DNA of 64,000 nt from JBGAPH01 sp046349955 (GTDB lineage Bacteria > Planctomycetota > Planctomycetia > Pirellulales > JBGAPH01), in contig JAXMBI010000022.1 in assembly GCA_046349955.1 (NCBI GenBank), positions 62,001 to 126,000 on the forward strand, written 5' to 3'. Under the pieces are notes generated by a model. That model saw nothing but the letters and a program-made list of their open reading frames with translations. It was not told the origin of the DNA and ran no database searches. Below, piece by piece: positions 33,252 to 42,014 of the stretch. Positions within the stretch are counted from its first letter, which is position 1; each line of letters begins with the position of its first letter. The position numbers and the translations under genes were made by a program.

Positions 33252-35666
33252 ATGACGCCCCTTCGGCCCATGCGCGCGGCTGCGCGCCGGTTGTTCGTTG
33301 GCCTGGCCCTCGGACTTGCCCTTGCTGCGTCCCGGCCCGCTCAGGCCGACGACGCACTGCGGTTCGACCGCGACATTCGCCCGATCCTCTCGAACAAGTG
33401 CTTTGCCTGCCACGGGCCCGACGCCGAAGTGCGGCAAGGGGGCCTGCGGCTCGACGAGCGGGCGGCCGCCTTTGCGCCGGCGGAATCGGGCGAGCGGGCG
33501 ATCGTGCCAGGCAAGCCGGCAGAGAGCGAGCTGGTGCGGCGAATCCTGGCTGAGGACGAAGGGGAGCGCATGCCCCCGGCCGACAGCAACAAGCAGCTCA
33601 CCGACCACGAGAAAGAGCTGTTGCAAAAGTGGATCGCCGCCGGGGCCGACTGGCAGGCCCACTGGTCGTTCGAAACGCCGAAACGTCCCGATCCGCCCGC
33701 GGTCGCCGAAGACTGGGCCAAGAACCCGATCGATCGATTCATCTATGCCCGGTTAGAGACGGCGGGCTTGAAGCCTTCGCCCGAGGCCGACCGCACGGCG
33801 CTTTTGCGGCGGCTGACCTTCGACCTTACGGGGCTCCCCCCCACGCCGGCTGAGATCGATGCCTTTGAGGCGGACACGTCGCCCGAGGCCTACGACAAAG
33901 TGGTCGACCGGCTGCTGGCGTCGCCCCACTACGGCGAGCGGATGGCGCTCGAATGGCTCGACGCGGCCCGCTTTGCCGACACGCATGGCTTCCACCTCGA
34001 CAGCGGCCGCGACATGACGGCCTGGCGCGAGTGGGTGATCGAGGCCTTCAACTCGAACAAGCCGTTCGACCGCTTCACCGTCGAGCAGCTTGCCGGCGAC
34101 TTGCTTCCCAACGCCACGGTCGAGCAGCAGATCGCCAGCGGGTTCAATCGCAACCACATGATCAACTTCGAGGGGGGCGCGATCCCCGCGGAGTATCACA
34201 ACGCCTACCTCGTCGACCGCGTGAACACGACGAACACCGTGTGGCTCGGCCTCACCATGGCCTGCGCCCAGTGCCACGACCACAAGTACGATCCGCTCCT
34301 GCAAAAAGACTTCTACCAGTTCTACGCCTTCTTCCATAACGTGCCTGAGAACGGGCTCGACGGCTCGCAGGGCAACGCGGCGCCGCTCGTGAAAGTGCCC
34401 ACGGCCGAGCAGCAAGCAAAGTTGGCCGAGGTCGATCGGGCGATCGCCGAGCTCGAGTCGCGCGCGGCCGCCCCCACCCAAGCCACGGCTACCGAAAAGG
34501 AACGCCTCGACGGAGAGCTGACCGCCCTGCGCAAGGAGCGCGAAGAGCTCGACAAGAAGCAGCGGTCGGCCATGGTGATGTCCGAGATGCCCGCGCCGCG
34601 CGACACCTTCGTGCTCGTCCGCGGGCAATACGATCAGCCGGGCCAGAAAGTGACGGCCGATGTGCCGGCGTCGCTGCCCCCGTTGGCCAAGGACGCGCCG
34701 CGGAATCGGCTAGGTTTGGCGCAATGGTTGGTCGATCCGGCCCATCCGCTGGTGGCCCGCGTGATCGTGAACCGGTACTGGCAGATGTACTTCGGCACGG
34801 GCCTGGTGAAGACGGCCGAGGACTTGGGCACACAGGGAGAACGGCCCAGCCACCCCGAGTTGCTCGATTGGCTGGCCCGCGAGTTCGTCGACAGCGGTTG
34901 GGACGTCAAGCACATGCAGCGGCTGATCGTCACTTCGGCCACGTACCGGCAATCGTCGAAGGTGACGCCCGAGAAGCTGGCCGCCGATGCCGAGAATCGG
35001 CTGCTCGCCCGCGGGCCGCGGTTCCGGCTGCCGGCCGAGTTCGTGCGCGATCAGGCGCTGGCCGTCAGCGGGCTGCTCGATCCGCGGATCGGCGGGGCCA
35101 GCGTTTCGCCTTATCAGCCCGACGGGCTCTGGACCGAGCTCTCCAGCCGGCAGGACTCCGGCAACTGGACGGCGCAGGTGTTCGTGCAGAGTCACGGCCC
35201 GGACCTCTACCGGCGCACGATGTACACCTTCTGGAAGCGCACGAGCCCGCCGCCGCAGTTGTCCACCTTCGACGCTCCGGACCGCGAGACCTGCACGGTG
35301 CGCCGCGCGCGCACGAACACGCCGCTGCAAGCGCTGATCCTGCTCAACGATCCGACGTACGTAGAAGCTGCCCGCAAGCTGGCCGAGCGGATGCTGCGCG
35401 AGGGAGGCGAAACGTCCGCCGACAAGGCGCGGTTCGCCTTCCGTCTCTGCACCGCCCGCCTTCCCACGGCCGACGAAGAACGTGAATTGGTCGCCGCCTA
35501 TGAAGCGCAGAAAACCCACTATGCAGGGGACCCAGAGAAAGCGCAGAGCCTGCTCAAGGTCGGCGAGTCGCCGGCCGACGCGGCCCTCGATCCCGCGGAG
35601 TTGGCCGCTTGGACGATCGTGGCGAGCGTGGTGCTGAATTTGGATGAGACGGTGACCAAGGGGTAG
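33252..35666 (+). CDS. Secreted cytochrome-c/DUF1549/DUF1553 protein
   Basis: The protein has 804 residues. The ATG at 33252 starts a signal peptide ending near PAQADDALRFD; the frame upstream is open but is non-coding leader. A planctomycete-type cytochrome c domain with CFACHGPD near residue 50 and ERMPPADS is followed by DUF1549 (about 160-370; GLPPTPAEIDAF, HYGERMALEWLDAARFADT), a short coiled coil, and DUF1553 (about 470-760; NRLGLAQWLVDPAHPLVARV, RRARTNTPLQALILLNDPTY). Such proteins are numerous in planctomycetes, are usually paired with a DUF1501 protein, and are thought to act on sulfated or complex sugars. The DUF1501 gene follows, but a toxin-antitoxin pair intervenes. Confidence 0.92.
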   Translation: MTPLRPMRAAARRLFVGLALGLALAASRPAQADDALRFDRDIRPILSNKCFACHGPDAEVRQGGLRLDERAAAFAPAESGERAIVPGKPAESELVRRILAEDEGERMPPADSNKQLTDHEKELLQKWIAAGADWQAHWSFETPKRPDPPAVAEDWAKNPIDRFIYARLETAGLKPSPEADRTALLRRLTFDLTGLPPTPAEIDAFEADTSPEAYDKVVDRLLASPHYGERMALEWLDAARFADTHGFHLDSGRDMTAWREWVIEAFNSNKPFDRFTVEQLAGDLLPNATVEQQIASGFNRNHMINFEGGAIPAEYHNAYLVDRVNTTNTVWLGLTMACAQCHDHKYDPLLQKDFYQFYAFFHNVPENGLDGSQGNAAPLVKVPTAEQQAKLAEVDRAIAELESRAAAPTQATATEKERLDGELTALRKEREELDKKQRSAMVMSEMPAPRDTFVLVRGQYDQPGQKVTADVPASLPPLAKDAPRNRLGLAQWLVDPAHPLVARVIVNRYWQMYFGTGLVKTAEDLGTQGERPSHPELLDWLAREFVDSGWDVKHMQRLIVTSATYRQSSKVTPEKLAADAENRLLARGPRFRLPAEFVRDQALAVSGLLDPRIGGASVSPYQPDGLWTELSSRQDSGNWTAQVFVQSHGPDLYRRTMYTFWKRTSPPPQLSTFDAPDRETCTVRRARTNTPLQALILLNDPTYVEAARKLAERMLREGGETSADKARFAFRLCTARLPTADEERELVAAYEAQKTHYAGDPEKAQSLLKVGESPADAALDPAELAAWTIVASVVLNLDETVTKG

Positions 35667-35717
35667 AATTGCCGGTGAAGTTCGGAAGTCCCGCTAAGGC
35701 TCGCGCGAGATGAGGTC

Positions 35718-36002
35718 ATGACAAAGACAATCACCTACGAAATCCCCGACGAGGTCTACGCAACTCTCGAGCAAGTCTCGCGAGAATCGGGGCGGGATCT
35801 GAGGGACGTGGCCGTCGACTGGCTGGCATCGGCGCGCCCGGTTCGGCTTCCTGACTTGACCGAGGATGAGCGGCTGCGGCAGATGGCGATCCTGATGCAG
35901 TATGCAGGCTGTGTCAACAGCGGCAATCCCAACTCTGGCGACAACGAAGCAATCGACCGCGATCTCGAGGCGGAATACGACGACTCTCATGAGTCATCCT
36001 GA
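35718..36002 (+). CDS. Putative antitoxin (VapB-like) of a PIN-domain system
   Basis: This 94-residue acidic protein has an N-terminal ITYEIPDEVYATLEQVSRESG segment resembling ribbon-helix-helix DNA-binding antitoxins and a charged, flexible C-terminus (EYDDSHESS). Its stop overlaps the start of the PIN-domain gene by one base (TGATG), so translation is coupled. It probably neutralises the toxin and represses the pair. The assignment rests mainly on position and size. Confidence 0.7.
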   Translation: MTKTITYEIPDEVYATLEQVSRESGRDLRDVAVDWLASARPVRLPDLTEDERLRQMAILMQYAGCVNSGNPNSGDNEAIDRDLEAEYDDSHESS

Positions 36003-36397
36003 TGTTCCTTGACACGTCCGGACTACTGTGTTTTATCGATGAGGCGGACTCGCGTCACCGCGAGGCGCAACGACTGATGGCGGCGGCTCGACTTAGTGTG
36101 ACACACTCGCTCGTCCTGGCAGAATTAATCCCGCTTTCTCGGCGCCGACGCTTGCGCCCTGGTCGTGCCTTGTCGTTGGTCTCTGACATAGTGACGCTTC
36201 AAGTTGTCGAAACAGTTTGGGTCACTCAAGACATTTTCAGGGCCGGTCTGCGTCTCCTGAACGCGAGAGCCGACAAACACTACTCCCTCTGTGATGCGGT
36301 GAGCTTCCTCGTCATGCGCGAGCGTGGCCTCACCGAGGCTTTCACCACCGACCACCACTTCGATCAAGAAGGTTTTCAGCGGTTGCTCGACCGCTGA
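36002..36397 (+). CDS. vapC: PIN-domain ribonuclease toxin (VapC-like)
   Basis: This 131-residue protein has all four PIN acidic residues: Asp4 in MFLDTSGLL, Glu41 in LVLAELIPL, Asp98 in SLCDAVSFLVM and Asp117 in AFTTDHHF. The arrangement fits a Mg-dependent RNase of the VapC type. Overlap with the preceding acidic small gene makes a type II toxin-antitoxin cassette. GC content appears lower than in the neighbours. It is followed 27 nt later by the DUF1501 gene. Confidence 0.85.
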   Translation: MFLDTSGLLCFIDEADSRHREAQRLMAAARLSVTHSLVLAELIPLSRRRRLRPGRALSLVSDIVTLQVVETVWVTQDIFRAGLRLLNARADKHYSLCDAVSFLVMRERGLTEAFTTDHHFDQEGFQRLLDR

Positions 36398-36424
36398 AAC
36401 ACGCAAGCCAGAGGCCGAATCGCC

Positions 36425-37900
36425 ATGAACCCCCTCGAACAACATCACCGGCTGCTCACCCGCCGCCACTTTTTCAGCCGCTCGGCGGCCGGCATCGGCA
36501 CGGCGGCCTTGGCTTCGCTGCTCAACCCGCGGCTGTTCGCCGCGCCCGCCGCCGCGAACGGCGCCCCGCTGGGGCAGCCGGGGCTCTTGGCTCAGCCCCA
36601 CTTCGCCCCCAAGGCCAAGCGGGTGATCTACCTGTTCCAGTCGGGGGGCCCGAGTCACATCGACTTGTTCGACTACAAGCCGTCCCTGCGCGAGCATCAC
36701 GGGCAGGAGCTGCCCGCTTCGATCCGCATGGGGCAGCGGATCACCGGCATGACCTCCGGGCAGAGCTCGTTTCCCTGCGTCGCGCCGATGTTCAAGTTCG
36801 CCCAGCACGGCCAGACCGGCACGTGGCTTAGCGAACTGCTGCCGCACACCGGCAAGATCGTCGACGACATCGCCATCCTGCGTGCCATGCACACCGAGGC
36901 GATCAACCACGATCCGGCCACGACCTTCCTGCAAACCGGCTCCCAGCAGCCCGGCCGCCCGAGCCTGGGCGCTTGGCTCAGCTACGGCCTTGGCGCGGAG
37001 ACGGCCGATCTGCCGGCCTTCGTGGTCATGATCTCCCAGGGCTCCGGCAACAAGACCGATCAGCCGCTCTTCTCGCGTCTCTGGGGGAGCGGCTTCCTGC
37101 CCTCGCAGCACCAAGGCGTGCGGTTCCGCTCCGGCAACGATCCGGTCCTCTACCTCTCGAACCCCCCTGGAATCGACACCGCCACGCGCCGCCAAATGCT
37201 CGACAGCGTGGCCCGGCTCAACCGCCAGGCCGAAGCCGCGGTCGGAGACCCCGAGATCAACACCCGCATCGCGCAGTACGAAATGGCGTTCCGCATGCAG
37301 GCTTCGGTGCCGGGGCTCACCGATCTCTCCGATGAGCCGCAGCACGTGCGAGAGGCCTACGGCCTCGATCGTCCGCACGATGACGGCGGCTATGCCCGCA
37401 ACTGCCTGCTCGCGCGGCGGATGATCGAGCGCGGCGTGCGGTTCGTGCAGCTTCTCCACCGCGGTTGGGATCAGCATAGTGACCTGCCCACGCAGATCCG
37501 CGGACAATGCCTGGACGTCGATCAACCGTCAGCGGCCTTGATCCAAGACCTCAAGCAGCGGGGGCTGCTCGAGGACACGCTCGTCATCTGGGGGGGCGAG
37601 TTCGGCCGCACCGTCTACAGCCAAGGCAAGCTCTCCGACGACAACCACGGCCGCGATCATCACGGCCGCTGCTTCTCTGTCTGGATGGCCGGCGGCGGCA
37701 TCAAGCCAGGCGTCACCTACGGCGAGACCGACGACTACTGCTACAACATCGTCAAGGACGGCGTCCACATCCACGACTTCAACGCCACGCTCCTCCACTG
37801 CCTGGGCATCGACCACACGCGGCTGACCTACCGCTTCCAAGGCCGCGACTTTCGTTTGACTGACGTGGAAGGGAACGTGGTGCAGCCGATTCTGGCTTAG
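36425..37900 (+). CDS. TAT-exported DUF1501 protein
   Basis: The protein has 491 residues. The N-terminus RRHFFSRSAAGIGTAALASL is a twin-arginine signal. The DUF1501 core shows FQSGGPSHIDLFDYKP, FVVMISQGSG, a His/Asp-rich stretch LHRGWDQHSDLP, and GGEFGRTVYSQGKLSDDNHG with GRDHHGRCFSVWMAGGG. The family is related to the alkaline phosphatase/sulfatase superfamily and is abundant in planctomycetes. The metal-binding His/Asp residues are present. It normally follows a DUF1549/DUF1553 gene directly and probably works with it in the periplasm. Confidence 0.93.
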   Translation: MNPLEQHHRLLTRRHFFSRSAAGIGTAALASLLNPRLFAAPAAANGAPLGQPGLLAQPHFAPKAKRVIYLFQSGGPSHIDLFDYKPSLREHHGQELPASIRMGQRITGMTSGQSSFPCVAPMFKFAQHGQTGTWLSELLPHTGKIVDDIAILRAMHTEAINHDPATTFLQTGSQQPGRPSLGAWLSYGLGAETADLPAFVVMISQGSGNKTDQPLFSRLWGSGFLPSQHQGVRFRSGNDPVLYLSNPPGIDTATRRQMLDSVARLNRQAEAAVGDPEINTRIAQYEMAFRMQASVPGLTDLSDEPQHVREAYGLDRPHDDGGYARNCLLARRMIERGVRFVQLLHRGWDQHSDLPTQIRGQCLDVDQPSAALIQDLKQRGLLEDTLVIWGGEFGRTVYSQGKLSDDNHGRDHHGRCFSVWMAGGGIKPGVTYGETDDYCYNIVKDGVHIHDFNATLLHCLGIDHTRLTYRFQGRDFRLTDVEGNVVQPILA

Positions 37901-37920
37901 CCCTGCGTTGTGGCCGGCGT

Positions 37921-38931
37921 CTAGAAGTTGTTGTCGCCGTCGAGCAGCCGTCCCAACCCGCCGAGCAGCGAGCCTTCTTCGCGTCCGCCGCGCCCCATGC
38001 GGGGCGCTGCGGCGACGATGCGGCCCGCCAGCCGCGAGAAGGGCAGCGACTGGCACCACACCTCGCCGGGCCCGGTGAGCGTGGCAAAGAACAGCCCCTC
38101 CTCGCCGAAGAGCGTGTTCTTCACGCCTCCGACGAATTGAATGTCGTAGCGCACTTCGCGGGTCATCGCCACCAAGCAGCCCGTGTCGACGCGCAGGGTT
38201 TCGCCGGCGGCCAGGGTCCGCCGCATCAGCATGCCGCCGGCGTGAACGAGCGCCACGCCGTCCCCCGTGAGCCGCTGCATGATGAAGCCTTCGCCGCCGA
38301 AGAGGCCCGTGCCGATCTTCTTCTGCAGGGCGATCCCAATCTGCACGCCGCGGGCAGCGCAGAGGAAGGAGTCCTTCTGGCAAATGATCTCGCCATTCCA
38401 CTGATCGAGGTGCATGGGCACGATCTTGCCGGGGAACGGCGACGCGAACGCCACCTGCTCGCGGCTGCGGCCGATGTTCTCGAACGTCGTCATGAACAGC
38501 GACTCGCCCGTCAGCATCCGCTTGCCGGCGGTGGCCAGCTTGCCGAGCAGTCCGCCGCCGGAAGACGATGGATCGCCGAACACGGTTTCCATCGTGATGC
38601 CGGCGGTCATGTACATCATGCCGCCGGGTTCGGCGATCGCCATCTCGCCGGGGTCGAGCGTGACCTCGACATACTGCATCTCGGCGCCGAAGATCTCGTA
38701 GTCGATCTCGTCGGCCTTACGCCGTGCGGTCGGAGGAGACGGCGGAGCAGCCGCGCGGCTACGGCCGGAAAGGGCCGCGACATGCCGCGCCTCGGTCCAG
38801 TCGGCCATGCCGGGGCCGAAAACGTAGGCCCACTCCCCGCCGACGGCCGGCAATCTCGCCTTCAAGTCCTCGAGGGTCATCGGGCCCAGCGATTCGTTGT
38901 TGTGCGATACGTACCACTCTCTGGCAGGCAT
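37921..38931 (-). CDS. AIM24 (TIGR00266) protein with N-terminal GYF_2 domain
   Basis: The protein has 336 residues. Residues 1-55 (REWYVSHNNESLGPMTLEDL) form a GYF_2 domain, a small module common in planctomycetes and often placed on membrane proteins. A linker leads to the AIM24 double-beta core from about 75, with EPGGMMYMTAGI, GPGEVWCQSLPF and GGEGFIMQRLTGDG. The C-terminal 30 residues are Gly/Arg-rich. Bacterial AIM24 proteins have no settled role. The fusion suggests protein-protein recruitment. It is on the minus strand, convergent with the DUF1501 gene. Confidence 0.85.
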   Translation of the reverse strand: MPAREWYVSHNNESLGPMTLEDLKARLPAVGGEWAYVFGPGMADWTEARHVAALSGRSRAAAPPSPPTARRKADEIDYEIFGAEMQYVEVTLDPGEMAIAEPGGMMYMTAGITMETVFGDPSSSGGGLLGKLATAGKRMLTGESLFMTTFENIGRSREQVAFASPFPGKIVPMHLDQWNGEIICQKDSFLCAARGVQIGIALQKKIGTGLFGGEGFIMQRLTGDGVALVHAGGMLMRRTLAAGETLRVDTGCLVAMTREVRYDIQFVGGVKNTLFGEEGLFFATLTGPGEVWCQSLPFSRLAGRIVAAAPRMGRGGREEGSLLGGLGRLLDGDNNF

Positions 38932-39113
38932 GGCGGGTCTCGGCGGTTGGCGGCGTTCGGCGCGCTTGGCGGTTGGGGGCAGTCCCTGTCTTTCGCGTGG
39001 GCCGAGCGACTATTGTGCGCCCTTGCCGCCAACCCTGGCTAGATCGAGCCGCCGCCGGCGACCACCGTGGGCTATCCTTGGGCATTGCCGAATCGGAAAG
39101 GGAGGACACAACA

Positions 39114-39884
39114 GTGGCGGAACTACCGGCTCGCTTTCGTCTCGACGGGGCCCGCGCGCTTGTCACCGGCGGCTCGCGGGGGCTCGGCGCCGAGATCGCC
39201 ACGGTGCTGGCCGAAGCTGGGGCCGACCTGGCGATTGTGGGCCGGCAGAGCGCCGGGCTCGAACAAACTCGCGCCGCCGTGCTCGCCCGCGCGCGGAGTT
39301 GCCTGAGCATCGAAGCCGATCTGCAAGCGGTCGAAGACACGCGCGCCGCCGGCGCCCGCGCGCTCGAGCATTTCGGCACGATCGACATCCTGGTGAACAA
39401 CGCCGGCGTGTTCCATCGCCAGCCGCTGCTCGAGACGACCGTGGAGAACTGGGACGAAACGCTGGCCGTGAACCTGCGGGCGCCCTTCCTGCTCGCGCAG
39501 CTCGTGGCCCCCGGCATGAGAGCGCAGCGCCGCGGCAAGATCATCAACATCTCTTCCGTGGCGGCGGTGGTCGGCTGCGAAGGGCACGCCGCCTACAGTT
39601 CGTCGAAGGGGGGCCTCGACATGCTCACCCGCGTGCTGGCGACGGAGCTTGGCCCGTTCAACATCCAAACGAACTCGGTCGCCCCGGCGATCGTGCTTAC
39701 CGACATGGGCAAACAGGCCTGGAGCGACCCCGCCAAGGCCGACCCGGTGAAAGCGACGATCCCGGCCCGCCGCTTCGGCGAGCCGCGCGAAATCGCCGAC
39801 CTGGTGCTCTACCTAGCGGCGCCCGCCTCCGACTTCGTGTGCGGGCAGGTGATGCTGATCGACGGGGGGTATTCGGCGGTTTAG
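39114..39884 (+). CDS. SDR-family oxidoreductase
   Basis: The protein has 256 residues. The GTG at 39114 is chosen because GGAGG lies 8 nt upstream. The nucleotide-binding TGGSRGLG is at 18-25, followed by NNAGVFH and the catalytic Ser in INISS with Tyr161 and Lys165 in AYSSSKGG. The C-terminal CGQVMLIDGGYS is the usual end. The best analogy is gluconate 5-dehydrogenase/KduD, which reduces or oxidises keto-sugar acids with NAD(P); the substrate cannot be fixed. No pathway neighbour is nearby. Confidence 0.88.
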   Translation: MAELPARFRLDGARALVTGGSRGLGAEIATVLAEAGADLAIVGRQSAGLEQTRAAVLARARSCLSIEADLQAVEDTRAAGARALEHFGTIDILVNNAGVFHRQPLLETTVENWDETLAVNLRAPFLLAQLVAPGMRAQRRGKIINISSVAAVVGCEGHAAYSSSKGGLDMLTRVLATELGPFNIQTNSVAPAIVLTDMGKQAWSDPAKADPVKATIPARRFGEPREIADLVLYLAAPASDFVCGQVMLIDGGYSAV

Positions 39885-40395
39885 CGCCTTGACCGCGAAC
39901 GGGCCCAGTGGCACTCCGCCGTTCGGGCGCCGATTCGAACGCTTCCACGCTCATTTGTAGGTGAAGGGGTTCGGCCGCGTCGTTCCCGTTCCCCTTGGGC
40001 CGCAGAGCGGAACCTACGTTTCGCTTCTTGAGCGATTTCGGTGAGAGAGCCGGCTGCGGGCGGTTCGCGCGTTTGCTCGGCTTGGCGCGCTCGTGGGCGG
40101 ACAAGACGTGTTTACGGAATGTATACGGCCGTAGTGCGAAACGTTCACCGAATTCGACACGTTGCCGCGCGTCAACATGCCCCTACAACTGGCCGCGGGG
40201 GTGTATCGTCAAGCGGCTCATGCGCTTAGCGCTTCGACGCTTTCCTGCTCGGCTCGAGAGTAGGCCCGCGGCACAGGGCGTGCATTAAGAACGCGGCACT
40301 CCCCGGCGGCGCGAGCGCGGCGCTTGGGTCTTGTCTGGGCGCTCCGTCGGGGAGCACCCCAACCTCTTCTCGTGAGCCAGGAAAAGGAGCTCAAT
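39885..40395. other. Long intergenic region upstream of the Tad pilus locus
   Basis: About 510 bases with no convincing gene or consensus promoter. It presumably contains the regulatory region of the pilin gene. I see no clear operator; a TATAC-type sequence near 40120 is the only weak -10 candidate noted. Confidence 0.4.
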
Positions 40396-40746
40396 GTGAA
40401 GCATCTGCTGCGGAGAATCTGGCAGGAAGACCAGGGTTTCTTGACTTTCGAATGGATTCTGTTGGTCACGCTGTTGACCATCGGCATCATCGGCGGCATT
40501 GCCGCCGTGCGCGATGCCATCATCGATGAGCTGGGCGACGTGACCCAGGCGATGCTCACGGTGGATCAGTCGTTCCGCGTCGATCCGCCGTTGGCCATCA
40601 CCGTGATCCACGCGCAGAGCACCAGTGGCTCGGCCGGCTTCAGCTTCAAGGACTCGTTGCAGTTCGCGGACTGCTCGCGGTACTGCATCCCCATTAGCTG
40701 CCAGCCGCCCCGCGTCATCGACGACGGCGACGTCTCTCAGCCCTAG
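40396..40746 (+). CDS. Flp/type-IV-like prepilin of the Tad locus
   Basis: The protein has 116 residues. GTG 40396 is chosen because AGGAG lies 6 nt upstream, whereas an overlapping ATG two bases earlier is followed at once by a stop. A short basic leader (KHLLRRIWQEDQG) is followed by FLTFEWILLVTLLTIGIIGG: cleavage after Gly would leave F1 and the conserved Glu5, the prepilin signature. The mature part is longer than classical Flp pilins (50-60 aa) and ends in a Cys-rich segment (CSRYCIPISC). It is the likely major pilin or a pseudopilin, processed by the TadV-like peptidase encoded next. Confidence 0.75.
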   Translation: MKHLLRRIWQEDQGFLTFEWILLVTLLTIGIIGGIAAVRDAIIDELGDVTQAMLTVDQSFRVDPPLAITVIHAQSTSGSAGFSFKDSLQFADCSRYCIPISCQPPRVIDDGDVSQP

Positions 40747-40811
40747 TCCCACTTGGGCCTAGCGCCTGCGACGGTCTTTTCCAACCGTCAACGACCGTTT
40801 TCCCCGAATCC

Positions 40812-40856
40812 AGTCTCTGCGGCGCGTCCTCCTTTGAGGAGGCCGCCGCAGAGACT
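40812..40856. repeat. Strong hairpin between pilin and tadV
   Basis: A 13-bp perfect stem (40812-40824 with 40844-40856, AGTCTCTGCGGCG) encloses a second stem CCTCCT/AGGAGG with a TTG loop. There is no T run, so it may stabilise the pilin mRNA end or attenuate read-through into tadV. Confidence 0.65.
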
Positions 40857-40921
40857 CTTCGGGTGGCCGACTTCAGAACGCTTGGCCCGTGACAGCCGCG
40901 GGTCGCAACCTACGAAATCAA

Positions 40922-41428
40922 ATGACCGCCTCGACGCTTCTGTTCGCCGCCTGCGTGATGACCTACACGGCCGTAGCCGCCGCGGTCGACGCGCGGCTGC
41001 GCCGCATCCCGAACCTGCTGACCGCGCCGACCGCGGTCGCCGGCCTGCTCTATCACACGCTGGCGCCCGAAGGCTGGGGCCTCGCCACTGCGGCGGCCGG
41101 ACTGGGCGTGGGCTTCCTCTTGTTGCTGTTGCCCTTCCTGTTGGGGGGCGGCGGAGCGGGGGACGTGAAGCTGCTGGCGGCCCTCGGCGCCTGGCTGGGC
41201 CCGCAACAGATCCTCGTGGCCTTTGTCCTTGCCATCGCCACCGCCGCGTTCTTGGCCGCCGGAGTGTTGGCCGCCACGGCGCTGCGGCAAGGCATCGCCA
41301 AAACACAAGCCCGCCTGCGGCCCGACTCCTCCCCCGGCGCCCGCCGCCGCGTGCTCCCCTTCGCGGTGCCGGTGGCCGCCAGCGCCTGGGCCGTGGTGGC
41401 CTGGCTCGTGGCGTCCGGCAGGATTTAA
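40922..41428 (+). CDS. tadV: Prepilin peptidase TadV/CpaA
   Basis: The protein has 168 residues with about four membrane helices. The two catalytic Asp are visible: one in AAVDARLRRIPN and one in GAGDVKLLAALG (the GxGD motif). It is short, as in TadV/CpaA-type peptidases that lack the methylase domain. It cleaves prepilin leaders of the Tad locus. The ATG at 40922 is preferred over an upstream in-frame start. Its last codon abuts a dispersed ACCACGGAGACACGG repeat. Confidence 0.85.
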   Translation: MTASTLLFAACVMTYTAVAAAVDARLRRIPNLLTAPTAVAGLLYHTLAPEGWGLATAAAGLGVGFLLLLLPFLLGGGGAGDVKLLAALGAWLGPQQILVAFVLAIATAAFLAAGVLAATALRQGIAKTQARLRPDSSPGARRRVLPFAVPVAASAWAVVAWLVASGRI

Positions 41429-41521
41429 CCACGGAGACACGGAGACACTGAGATGGAATGCCACGAAGTTAAAGCCATGAACAATCACTCTGTTTCCTCC
41501 GTGTCGCCGTGTCTCCGTGGT
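41428..41521. repeat. Inverted pair of ACCACGGAGACACGG repeats overlapping tadE start
   Basis: Arms 41428-41451 and 41498-41521 are inverted copies of a 24-nt sequence with a few mismatches, a motif dispersed in many bacterial genomes. The right arm lies inside the 5' end of the TadE-like frame. Confidence 0.75.
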
Positions 41522-41950
41522 GACAACACCCGCAAATGCCGTCGCGGCATGCTGTCGGTCGAGTTGATTATCGCCCTGCCGCTCTTGCTGTTGGTGTTGG
41601 CCGGCTCGGTGCAGATGGCGCTGTTGCTCGTCACGCAGCAGGCGCTGGGCGCCGCGGCCGCTGTCGGCGCTCGCGAGGCCAGCCTGCCCGGCAGCACGCA
41701 AACGCAAGTTCAAAACGCCGTAAATCGCTCGCTCGCCGGTTGGCGGTTCGCATCGCAAATCAATGACGTGTTGATTCAAGTCGGCGACGAGCAGCCCGGC
41801 GCCGTGCCCTTGTCGCTCGCCCGCACGGGAGAGTGCATCGGAGTCACCGTAAGCGTGCCGGCCGCGGCCGCCGCCCCCGACCTACTCAAGTACGTCGGCC
41901 TCAGCCTGGCCGACCAGTTGTCCGCCACCAGCATTCTGCGGAAGGAATGA
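41477..41950 (+). CDS. tadE: TadE-like pseudopilin
   Basis: The protein has about 157 residues from ATG 41477; other starts at 41453 and 41549 are possible. RRGMLSVELIIALPLLLLVL is a TadE-type prepilin helix with the Glu five residues after the putative cleavage Gly. The rest is a mixed domain with NAVNRSLAGW and VTVSVPAAAA. TadE-type minor pilins help assemble Tad pili. The first 20-odd residues before RRG are encoded by a dispersed inverted repeat (SVSSVSPCLRG is its usual translation), so the true start is probably near 41549 or the repeat is tolerated as leader. Confidence 0.7.
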   Translation: MNNHSVSSVSPCLRGDNTRKCRRGMLSVELIIALPLLLLVLAGSVQMALLLVTQQALGAAAAVGAREASLPGSTQTQVQNAVNRSLAGWRFASQINDVLIQVGDEQPGAVPLSLARTGECIGVTVSVPAAAAAPDLLKYVGLSLADQLSATSILRKE

Positions 41951-42014
41951 CCTTCCGCCCCTCGTCCTCTTCGTCCCCCATACACGTTCCGCTTCCGTTC
42001 TGGAGATTCTCGCC

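Noticed and set aside
35560..35585. GGCGAGTCGCCGGCC resembling an arm of the 6824-6959 element
   Set aside because: It lies inside coding sequence of the DUF1553 gene and lacks the CATTAGCCC part and an inverted partner.
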